Shown in pieces: positions 13,468 to 22,860 of a stretch of 64,000 nucleotides of DNA. This DNA is from Iris pallida. Taxonomy: Eukaryota; Streptophyta; Magnoliopsida; Asparagales; Iridaceae. The position numbers and the translations under genes were made by a program. The DNA lies in the NCBI GenBank assembly GCA_029216955.1, contig JANAVB010010791.1, forward strand, positions 8,406,010 to 8,470,009, in the 5' to 3' direction. The notes beneath the pieces were generated by a model. The model was not told where the DNA came from. It saw only the letters and a program-made list of their open reading frames with translations, and made no database searches. The stretch's first letter is position 1. Each line of letters begins with the position of its first letter.

Positions 13468-13518
13468 GCTGGACGTACCCACGTCTCGTGCCCTTACTCT
13501 AGGGTGCGGGTCGTGACA

Positions 13519-13757
13519 CATTTTTAGTGGTGGCCCATGCAGGTCGAGTTTATGTTGTGGTATTCGAACTAGAGTATCACTGCAGCCTGCAGTAGGATTA
13601 GGATATTTTTGGAGGTACTCAATCACATTAGGAAAAACTCTTAATCCAATTCCTTTTGTCTAAAATTGTTGCTTATTGACTTCCCTTGAATATAAACTGT
13701 TCTCCTTTGAATTTTCGCTTCATTCTCAGAAATTGCTTCTTGTTTTGATCTGTCTTC
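13519..13757 (+). other. B leader with primer-site block
   Basis: After a short spacer the block AGTGGTGGCCCATGCAGGT lies at 13526-13544, followed by non-coding leader. The text TTAGGATATTTTTGGA...GGTACTCAATCACATTAG is shared with the C leader (49770-49820), which supports common descent of B and C. Confidence 0.6.
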
Positions 13758-14141
13758 ATGATGGTTATGAAGACACGATCTCATCGCTTCGGTTCGGGGG
13801 ATACTATCGAGAGGCTAGCCACCTCTCGTCCTGTTCATCAGGGCATCGAGATCGCAGCTTCTGTTCTGTCGACTCAGGTTGGCATTTCTGCTACATTGGA
13901 GGTGCACCTCCGTCTGTACAGAGACTTTTCCCTTCGTTTCCGGTTTCTCTCAGCAGCAGCAATTCATGCAGCATCAGCAGCAGAGATTTGTGCAGTATCA
14001 GCATCAGGCTGGAGGAAACCAGCAGGGCGAGCTATCGTCAGGACAGTCAAGGATGCACAGACCGTTGGAGATCTTGCTGCAAGTTTCGTTCTTCTCAATT
14101 CCATTCCCGCAATTGTCTTTTATAATTACCTTGAAATCTGA
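13758..14141 (+). pseudogene. gag: Degenerate N-terminal gag remnant of B
   Basis: A 127-codon ORF starts MMVMKTRSHRFGSG in the position where chromovirus gag begins. In a neighbouring frame (from 13925) a Gln-rich segment appears (SQQQQFMQHQQQRFVQYQ), typical of the low-complexity N-terminal part of such gag proteins. No capsid signature or zinc knuckle follows before 14700, so the rest of this gag has been lost or replaced. Position after the primer-site block and leader supports the call; sequence support is weak because the frames are broken. A chance ORF is the alternative. Confidence 0.4.
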
Positions 14142-14732
14142 TTCCATCTGTTCCTTGTTGATTGATTAATTTTGTCATGTTACTCTTTTGTTGTGTTTGT
14201 TTTTCTTCTGAGAAAATCATATGGGCTAGGTCGCCTAAATCATGGGATCTAGAATCCTCGATAGTCGTGTTAGTTGGCATAGTGAGAACATATAGTCAGA
14301 TTTTGGATGTATTCTCGGGTATGGGAATTCAAGGTTTTCGTCGTCGCATGTGGCAGTGCAAAAATTTTAAATACCATGAGCCTAGAGGTACGTACCTTAG
14401 TCAAGGACTCTGTGATTATCGTAGCCTTGCTCACTAGCATGATGAAGACTCTGGACAACATGATTTTGGATAGACGCATATGATTAACAGATTGTATCTT
14501 GAGAAGGTTTAAACATCATACCCTTTTGATTGTTATAAATGACTTAGGAGTAGGGATATTTAGTTTTGTAGAGCTTATTCATAGGTAGTTCCTTCATAGT
14601 ATAATGGTATGATGACTTGTAGAGTGTCTGTACCGTAGAGGTGATAGTTAGCATTGGTGTTAGAATAGTAACCTATTGTAGATAATTCTCCTGTTATCTA
14701 TAATACCAACCAGTTACACATAGGATGTTAGT
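14142..14732 (+). other. Non-coding part of B, with repeat shared with C
   Basis: No ORF with recognisable domains. The stretch 14396-14482 (TAGTCAAGGACTCTGTGATT ... GGATAGACGCATATG) aligns with 50488-50574 of element C, where the same unit is one of three copies of an 83-bp tandem repeat. It is therefore conserved non-coding DNA of the internal region. Confidence 0.55.
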
Positions 14733-15530
14733 ATGCCTTACAGCCTTGATGATTATTACTACTTTCCCTTACCTTTTGCAGAGCTATTGACTAGGCTGAC
14801 CCAGAAGGACACAGAGTTTGTCTGGTCGGGGGAGTGTCAGGTCACTTTCAATGAGTTGAAGAAGCAGCTGACGACACCTCCGATTCTGACCTTGCCATCA
14901 GGATCAGGAGGGTTCACTATCTACAGTGACGCCTCGGGGAAGGGTTTGGGTTGTGTCTTGTAGCAGCATGGGAAGGTGATTGCCTATGCTTCCAGGCAGT
15001 TACGTCTCCATGAGAAGAACTATCCCACCCATGATTTGGAGTTGACGGCATTTATCTTTGCTATGAAGTTGTGGAAATACTATTTATACGGAGAGCATAT
15101 GGAGATCCTCACTGACCACAAGAGCTTGAAGTATATGTTTACACAGAAAGAGGTCAACATGAGGCAGCACAGATGGTTGGAGTTGATGAAGGACTTTGAC
15201 ATATCACCGCAGTATCATCCAAGGAAGGCCAACGTAGTTGCCGATGCTTTAAACAGGTACCCGATGGCTTGTGTTTGATGGCAGATCGTCACTTGCTAGC
15301 CGATTTGGAGAGCCTGGGGATCGAGGTGATTGTGCCGGGAGTGGAGATGCAGATATGGGGTCTTCAGATTCAGTCGAACTTGATGGATAGGATCAAGTCG
15401 ACTCAGTTCGACGATGTTGCTTTACGGTGTATCCGAAAGCAGGTTCGAGCAGGTTTGGTGGATGAGTTTGTCATTGCAGAGGATGGCCCATTGAGGCACG
15501 GTTCCAGACTGTGTGTGCCCAATGGAGACC
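14733..15530 (+). pseudogene. pol: Chromovirus pol: RT C-terminus and RNase H
   Basis: The fragment starts within the RT connection region (LTRLTQKDTEFVW, from about 14780) and reads through Ty3/gypsy RNase H: FTIYSDASGKGLGCVL (14910-14960, first catalytic Asp in SDAS), then a TAG stop at 14961-14963. It continues with [20 protein letters not shown], the [19 protein letters not shown] stretch, [12 protein letters not shown] and NVVADALNR (Asp in ADAL). The following linker (15280-15535) ends at another stop. RNase H removes the RNA template during reverse transcription. The RT palm with its catalytic YIDD motif is missing upstream. Assignment to the Tekay-like branch rests on the chromodomain downstream. 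Confidence 0.88.
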
Positions 15531-16373
15531 TTTAGAAGAAGGTTATGTAGGAGGCCCATCGTTCGCAGTACTTTATGCATCCAGTTGTTATCAAGATGTA
15601 GAGGGATCTGAGGAAGCATGTATGGTGGAGTGGCATGAAGCACACTTCGTAGCCAGATGTTTGATCTGTCAGCAGGTAAAGACAGAGAGGAAGAGGCTAG
15701 GAGGACTGTTACAGCCACTGCCCATTACGGAGTGAAAATCGGAGCACATCACGATGGACTTTGTTTCGGGATTGTCGCGTACACCCGGAAGGAAAGACAC
15801 AATTTGGGTCATCGTAGACAAGTTGACCAAATCAGCCCACTTCTTGCCATTCAAGGTAGGTTTTTCTACCGAGAAGCTAGCAGAGATGTACATGCGACAG
15901 ATTGTCAGGATACATGGAGTTCCAGTGAGCATTGTCTCGGATCGGGATAGTCGCTTTACTTTTCATTTCTGGAGGAGTCTGCAGCTTAGCATGGCACTCA
16001 GCTCAAGTTTAGTACTGTATACCACCCTCAGACGGACAGATAGTCAGAGAGGACTATTCAGACACTCGAGGACATATTGTGGACTTGTGTCATAGATTTT
16101 GGAGGATCCTGGGAGGATCACTTGTACTTGGTGGAGTTTGCATACAACAACAGTTTTCAGGCCAGCATTGAGATATCACCATTCGAGGCGTTGTACGGGC
16201 GTAGGTGTCGTACCCCCTTGTCATGGGATGACGTTGGAGAGCGAGCTTATTTGGGACCTGAGATGGTTGTGGACGCAGCCGAGAAGGTGAAGCTTACCAG
16301 GGATCGACTTCGCATGGCACAGGACAAACATCGACATTGGGCCGATAGCCACCACAGACCTTTAGAGTTTGAG
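15531..16373 (+). pseudogene. pol: Chromovirus integrase (zinc-binding and catalytic core)
   Basis: Integrase inserts the cDNA into the genome. A degenerate HHCC zinc-binding region (EAHRSQYFMHP, then a CLICQQVK-like end) lies at 15545-15690. The core follows: MDFVSGL (first catalytic Asp, about 15754), then [10 protein letters not shown] and VSDRDSRFT (second Asp). After a frame change near 15990 comes YHPQTD, a TAG stop, then [10 protein letters not shown] (catalytic Glu, about 16050). It continues [20 protein letters not shown] and SPFEALYGRRCRTPL to LEFE at 16373. All three DDE residues can be seen, but several stops and frameshifts make it non-functional. The reading frame leads directly into the putative intron. 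Confidence 0.88.
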
Positions 16374-16471
16374 GTACAACTTAGAGATAGGATTAGAATT
16401 AGGAGTTGTTTGTTGTGATTTTATTTGATCATGTTTGATTATTTAGTAATTTGAGACCTTGTTTGTGCTAG
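16374..16471 (+). other. Putative 98-bp intron in pol
   Basis: An extra 98 bases interrupt pol between LEFE (ending 16373) and IGDLVFLR (from 16472). They begin GTACAACTTAG and end TTGTGCTAG, matching GT...AG. Removing them restores the reading frame exactly, although 98 is not a multiple of three. The segment is T-rich towards its 3' end, as plant introns are. A small insertion that happens to look like an intron is the alternative. Confidence 0.5.
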
Positions 16472-16894
16472 ATTGGAGACTTGGTTTTTTTGAGGATCTC
16501 TCCGACACGTGGTACTATACGTTTTGGTGGAGGTGGGAAGCTTAGCCCGTGCTTCATCGGACCTTTCGTTATCAGCGGGAGAGTTGGTGACGTATCATAC
16601 AGGCTAGACTTGTCACATGCATTAGAGGGAGTCCACAATGTATTTCACGTGTCGCAGCTGAGACGGTACATGGCAGACCTTAGCTATGTACTCGATCATT
16701 CCAAGATCGAGGTGGGACCTACTGTTAGCTATCCATAATATCCTGTGGAGATTCTGGATGGACGAGAGAAGGTGCTGAGGAACTAGTCGATACCCTTGGT
16801 TCGCGTCGCATGGAGGCATCATTCTCCAGGAGAATCCACCTGGGAGCGGGAGGATGAGATGCGCGAACGATACCCTTATCTATTTGTACCTTGA
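16472..16894 (+). pseudogene. pol: Integrase C-terminus and chromodomain
   Basis: It reads IGDLVFLRISPTRG, then KLSPCFIGPFVISGRVG and VFHVSQLRRY, the GPY/F-type end of chromovirus integrase. A chromodomain follows from about 16741 (VEILDGREKVLRN, stop, SIPLVRVAWRHHSP, then STWEREDEMRERYPYLF), ending at a TGA at 16892-16894. Chromodomains at this position steer integration to particular chromatin and define chromoviruses; the WEREDEMRERYP ending is typical of Tekay/Del-like members. In-frame stops at 16736 and about 16782 disable it. Confidence 0.88.
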
Positions 16895-16940
16895 GGTATG
16901 ATTTTCTATCCTTCTCATCAGTTTAGTTTTGTCTTTAATT

Positions 16941-16973
16941 TTGAGGACGAAATTCTTTTAAGGAGGGTAGACT
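16941..16973 (+). promoter_or_regulatory. Polypurine block before LTR E
   Basis: It reads TTGAGGACGAAATTCTTTTA then AGGAGGGTAGACT, 46 bases after the pol stop and directly before TGCCACTACC. It matches the blocks before the LTRs of B, C, F, H and X. Confidence 0.8.
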
Positions 16974-19900
16974 TGCCACTACCACATTTTTGACTTGAGG
17001 GTATTTTGGTCATGTTGACTTTTTGGTGAATTTGATTTTTTACTAATAAAATATTTGCTAATTATTTAATTATGACTTGACCTAGAAGTTTAACCTAACC
17101 TAGATTAGTCTTGAGGTTTTAATCATAATTAGTTCCTACTAAGTGCCAAGATTAGAAATATCTAGATATTATGTTAGTAGGATATTTTGTATAGATATTA
17201 GTAAAGCAAAAACCCTAGTTTTAATTTGAGCCTTTGATTTAACTTGATTTGCATAGAAGGAAGCTTAGCCACACATCTAAACAATACCTAACCCTAATTC
17301 CTTTAGAGTGGTCGGCCACACATAGAATTTCCTCCCTATAAGTAGAAACATATGATTCATGTTGCCTCTTTTTAATACCTACTCAAAACCCTAATTAGTT
17401 CTTCCCGAATTTCTTCCACTTAATCCAAATTACCTCCAAATTGAGCCTAGTCTCTTGGATTAGAATCCCTTGCTGTTGAAGAAGGTGTTGGAGGCTAGCT
17501 AGCAAAGTTTTGGAGCTCACTTGGCCATAGCACTTAGAGGAGGATACCTTCCTTTAGAGCTATTCATTGAGATTTGCTCCTAATAGGTAAATGCCCCTAA
17601 ATCCTATTAAATTTATGTTTTCTCTTCATGATAGCATGCATCTAGGCACCATGGACATGTAGATGTAGTTTGGTAGGATTTTTGTCCAATTGGTACGCGT
17701 ATCGGAAACGTATCGAAGTACTAGTAAATGTGTTTAATGAAATGCTTGTACGAACTTTTTATTTGTATTTTCTGAAACTAATTACATGTTAAGGTAGCCC
17801 TTCATATGTGTTTTGAATCCCCAAGGACTAAGATCGAATTCGTATCTTTTTCGTGTACAAAATGGGCACGAACACGCAGTACGACACGCGCGTGCACTGT
17901 CCTGCTACCCAATATAGTTTTCTTCGTGTTCATGCCACGTGGACACGAACCACTTGACACAGAGGTGGGAGCAACAACTGACAAGCCCTCCTCAAGTTTC
18001 GTGTCGACTGGATGCGTGTCGGACACGAAATCATACGTGCACGCGTTTTACACTAACTGTGCATAGGCATATTTTGTGTTTTGATACGGGATTCGTGTCA
18101 GCCCTAGACACGACGTGGACACGAAGTGATGTGTCCAACGTGTAGCCCTAGACCCCCTCTAATTGTGGACACGAGCACGATGTGACACATATACTATATC
18201 ATGTCCTAGGAGACCTAACACCTATTGACCACACTGTGGTCTGCACAGTTCATTAATACTTTGTAATTCACTATTTTAGACACGTTGTGTCCACTGTATG
18301 GACACGTGGACACTCTCCATGTATGCACACAAATGACTGACACCCTGTACACGTGTTTTCCTATATTAATTTGGGTTTTTGCTATGTTTTGATCTCTGGT
18401 TCTTGTTGGTCTGGAACTGTAATTGATATGTTGGGTTTTCAAAATAAATTGAATGTTGTTTATGAAAACTGGGTTTAGTTACATGTTATGAGATTGAATG
18501 CAATGTTAACCTGAGATTTAACTTGTTGTCTACTATAAATTGAAACGAGATTGAATGTACTGTGAACTTGACTACATATAAGAAATCTGAGTTTTGTATT
18601 AACCTGAAAATTAGGATCAATGTTAACCAGTTAGTTTTCAGTTGATGTAATAATCTGAGAATCACTTTGTGCACTATCCCTCACACACTCGTTGTTTACA
18701 TTTTATTCCCTTCCCTCTATGTATATATGTAATATATACATGAATATATGCATGTAGGTAAAGTAAAACATGAAAGAATGAATGAATGTAATGTAATATA
18801 GGCAAACATGCATGTAAATATGTATGTATGCATCTAGGTATTGTATGTATTCATGTACAATACAATGTATGAATGTATGTATGTATGTATAGATAATGAA
18901 TGCTAGTATGCATATATGGTATGTATTTATGTATGCATACATATATGTGATGTATATATATAAGCATGTAATTAATATAAGTATACATGTAAATATGTAT
19001 GTAAGGTTTACATCTATGTTAATGAATGTAATGTATGTATTTATATGGTATTGTATCTATAGGAATGTGTTATAGGATATGGTTTATAAGTTGAGAGTTT
19101 AGACTATAGTATGACGCTATAAATGACCCTATAGGCCTAATTAGGCACACTTTGACTAGCTACTTGACTAAGTTGGCCAAAGTCAACTATGGGTCAAACT
19201 TGACCTAAAATTGATTAACCTAGACTAGTTACCCAAACCCAAGATAGTTTGACCACAGTTGACTATAGTTGACCTAGTTTGACTGTATCGTTGACCAGAG
19301 TTGACCAAGAGTTGACTTTGGCCTAGATCGACCTAAAATCATGTAGTATGCATTGTAATCTACAGTTTTACTTTATTTGGACATGTTGTGACCTGCGTTT
19401 GTCAACCTCATTTTTTGTTATACGTATTTCTAGTATATGTGTACAGAATCCTGACACGTATTTTTACTTCTCCTGCCTTAATAGCTAATTTTGGCTTAAT
19501 CTTGCTTAGGTTCATCATGGCATATCATGGTTTGATTTGGTTCATTTTGGGTTGGCTTGGTTTATTTTTCCTTTCGTTCAACATGTTAACCCCCCCCCCC
19601 CCCCAATTTAAAGCCCACCAACCCACTCTCTCTCCTATATTACTTTTTCATCTTCTTTATTTATTCCTTCCACCTACCCCCAAGAACTCTAGACAAGTGC
19701 AACTTGCTTCATGGTGGATCTTGGATTTTTATTGTTCCGATGTCTTCCTCTCCTAGTTCTAAGCCTCTTTAGAACTTGTTATTTTTGGTTTTGATGGATA
19801 GATTCTTGTAGATCTAGGTTTTGCCCTTTCTCATAATTTTCTTGGTTTTGATCTATAAAAACTTGGTATTTTCGAAAACTAATTGTTCCATTTTGTAGGA

Positions 19901-21984
19901 AATTTCATTCTATCCAATTTTGACCTTTGAAAGATTGGATTTGGACATGTTTTGACCAAGTTATAGACTTTTGAAGCTATGGGTTCAAACCATGGAAATT
20001 TCTGCTGATTGGAGAAGACAGTGAGCAGTGTACGCAAGCTTTTTAGCTTGTGCCACTGTGTTGTGCGCGCCCCTTAGCGCGGCGTAGCCTGACTCAGTGT
20101 GCGTGCTCCTTAGTACGACACAACCTGAGTCTGGCGCAACCTGACCTGGCGCACCTGAGTCATGCGCAACCTGACCTGGTGCACCCCAGTTAGGGGCAAC
20201 CTAAGTCAGGTGCAACCTGACCTGGCGCACCCCAGTCAGACGCAACCTGACCTGGCGTACCCCAGTCAGGCACAACTTGACCTGGCGTACCCTAGTACCT
20301 GGCTTCCTAGTGCCTAGGCGCAACCTAATGTTTGGGCGCAACCTGTGACCTTGGCATGAACACGATATGAACTCGGCATGAACACGATGTGAGCATGACA
20401 TATTAATGGTATGATAGCACTTGATGGTGGCCGTTGTGGCGCACCGGCCTTGACAAGAAATATTGATATGGTAATCTGCACACACCATGATATGTAAACA
20501 CGACATGAGAGAAGAACATGACAGACCAGTACATAATAGTGGCCCGTTGCGGCGCACTCTTGACAAGTAAATATGACATGTAACCTTGAACATCGTTGCG
20601 ACAACTACCTCGACTCGATAAGTAAATTCTCGTCTTGACACCGTGGGTGCTTGTTTGAAACTTGTTTGTACAAGCTACTAGTCTAGTCTAGTCTTGCATC
20701 ATGTCTAGGACATGAGTCTCTGGTTACCACGATCAGGGATTCATACTCAATCTGACTAAGGTTAATGACTAGATTGATCAAGTAGTTCATTCTAAGGGAG
20801 AATTTCCCAGTTACAGGCGATCCCGTTATCCTGGCCACACCTGATGGACTTGTAGCCTGCCGTCGAGTAGGGCACATTTCTAGACCACTGTCATATGGGA
20901 CACACTCATAAAACAAGTACAAGACACACTATTATGTGTTGCACTCTAAGCCATCTAATAATTTTGGATAACTTTGGTAATCAACCTTGCCTGGATAACC
21001 TGGATAGCTGCAAGGCCTGTGACTGCTGGAACATCTCATTGCATCTTGCAAGTAACTAGGCTTGTGATAACCCTAACTAGTTAAAGTATCAAGCCGTACT
21101 CTTTGCTTAGCCGTGAATGATGGATGCAGTCCAGTCTAGTCTTGTCTAATCGATGCCAGTCTATGATTACTTCATCTCATGCTTGCGTATGCTTTACTCT
21201 TGTCGATAATTGGTTGGAAACTATGTTCTGTTTAGGTGAAGGGTTACAACCCCGGTCCTTGTTTGGTTTACGGATTGTAACTTGGCTATCGGAATAGTCC
21301 CTTAGTTGTCTTATCGTTTATCACCTTATTTTCTCTAACTCATGTCTTCTATTACCATTTATGTTCCCATGTGCTAATATGCTGGTTTTAGTTCTTAAGT
21401 GAAGCCTCCCTTGTGGCACTTACATTTATGGAGTCTGATCCAGCTGGTTTTGTATGGCCAGATTTCGGAGTAGGACTCGAGGATCCTCTAGCCTTCCAGC
21501 CAGATGTTGACCACTAGGCGCAACCCTGGCAATGAGTGGGTTCTTATTTTGCATCTCTCACTCTCTTGTAAAAATATTCTTTTGAGGCGTTTAGCCGTCG
21601 AGCAAGTGTTAGCTCGTTTGCAACTTTACTTACTGTCTGCCTACGTGCTGTAACATGATTGACAAATCCTAGGGTTGATCATGTATGACTGAAACTCTTG
21701 CTAGTCTTCACATTTTGTATGACTAGCTTCATGATCATCTGAATATGTAATGTTTGGGACGCCTTACTTTGTATGTCAGATGATCTAACATCTTGTAACA
21801 TTTACTTACTTGCTTGAGATTGAGACACTAAGCTTGTTCATCACTATAGGAGACTATTGCTTGTAGATAAACCCTCATGCATATAGACAGCCGTGATCGT
21901 ATATCGAGGTAGATTATACTTCAATGTACGTAGCTGGCTGTGTTTGTCCCCCGCTCTCCAGTATTCTGGTTCAGGGGCGTGATA
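16974..21984 (+). mobile_element. LTR of family E (about 5.0 kb), inside B
   Basis: It starts TGCCACTACC after the polypurine block and ends GGGGCGTGATA before a primer-site-like block. Both edges are weaker than usual (GATA instead of GACA). Interior: many ACACG/GTGTCC words at 17830-18310, an ATGTATGT-rich block at 18720-19070, and a TTGAC-rich block at 19150-19330 that is collinear with part of the B LTR (GTTGACCAAGAGTTGACTTT). A run of 15 C lies at 19590-19604 and a minisatellite at 20140-20310. No ORF carries a known domain. It joins pol on the left to gag on the right, the reverse of the usual order. Confidence 0.7.
20140..20310. repeat. GCAACCTGACCTGG minisatellite in LTR E
   Basis: A unit of roughly 31 bp (GCAACCTGACCTGGCGCACC then CCAGTCAGGC) is repeated about five times with changes. 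It makes a locally GC-rich island in an AT-rich LTR. The minus-strand ORF across it (20201-20641) is only the repeat translated. Confidence 0.8.
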
Positions 21985-22226
21985 CGGTTTAAGTGGTAGC
22001 CCATACAGGTTTTATAAATCAAGATGTGTGAGGGTTTTACTGGATAGATGTCTCAATCAGTACTCGCCCTTGATCTCTACTCGTATTTCCTAATCTTTCT
22101 GAAATCTTGACCTGATCACATGCTTATTTCCTCGATCTACTTTGGTCCTTCCTTATTATTTTCCCATGTCGTTTCTTCAGCGATATTGTTCCTGGTTCTA
22201 CCGATCAGCAAGGCAGAGCACCTCCA
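21985..22226 (+). other. Leader of family E
   Basis: After the LTR end, AAGTGGTAGCCCATACAGGT (21991-22010) matches the primer-site block of B and X with a few changes. A short non-coding leader follows up to gag. Confidence 0.55.
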
Positions 22227-22860
22227 GTGAACCAGCAACAACCTGGGGTTCAAGCCCAACACTCTGGAGCAGTCTCCCGAGTCATGCATTCCGACGATCG
22301 AGAGCCCCAAATTCAACCAGTCCAGCCTGCAGAGCCTGATAATGGAACCCTGGTGGGTCTCATCAGGGAATTGCTTGCATCTCAAGATCGTCGGAGCGAT
22401 GTCCTGCAGCAGACATTACAAGATGCCATGGGCAAAATTGGTTATCAAGGGAACAATACGGCTAACAGCTTCAAGCGTCTGAACCCTCCTTTTTGACGGC
22501 ACTGAAGATGCTATTGCTGCTGATGCATGGCTTCAGAACACAAAGGTTATCCTGGAAGCAGCTAGGATTCCCGAGGGTGAGAAAGTGGCTGTCGTACGCC
22601 TGCAGTTATTAGACTTAGCCCGCAGCTGGTGGGCGATGCAAGCAATTGGATTGGTGACGCATGTCTAATGGGCAGTATTCAGCGACAAGTTCCAGACGAA
22701 GTACTTTGATGCAGTAGCTCGGTATGATGTGCAGACCAGATTCAGCAATCTCAAGCAAATGGGAAAGACGGTCGATGGATATACCGCCGAGTTTTTAAGA
22801 CTAAGTCAGTTTGCTCCCACCTTGGTGGCGACCGAATTGGACCGAGCCCAGCGGTACTAC
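22227..22860 (+). pseudogene. gag: gag of family E, N-terminal and capsid part
   Basis: The ORF from 22227 (MNQQQPGVQAQHSG) is Gln/Pro-rich, then reads IRELLASQDRRSDVLQQ and SFKRLNPPF. After a frame change at about 22496 the capsid domain continues: DAIAADAWLQNTKVILEAAR, VVRLQLLDLARSWW, KFQTKYFDAVARYD and DGYTAEFLRLSQFAP. This is the plant Ty3/gypsy retrotransposon-gag fold. A TGA stop lies near 22667. Coding homology ends abruptly at about 22857 (DRAQRY) and resumes at 25141 in a compatible frame (ATGLHLEIILAVEQF), so the gag was split by an insertion. Confidence 0.85.

Noticed and set aside
13526..13546. Sense-strand likeness of the GTGGTGGCCCATGCAGGTC block to the anticodon arm of initiator tRNA-Met
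   Set aside because: It is in sense, not complementary, orientation, so it could not prime; the match needs gaps and relies on my memory of the tRNA.
20201..20641. 146-codon minus-strand ORF in LTR E
   Set aside because: Half is the GCAACCTGACC minisatellite translated; the rest has no domain.
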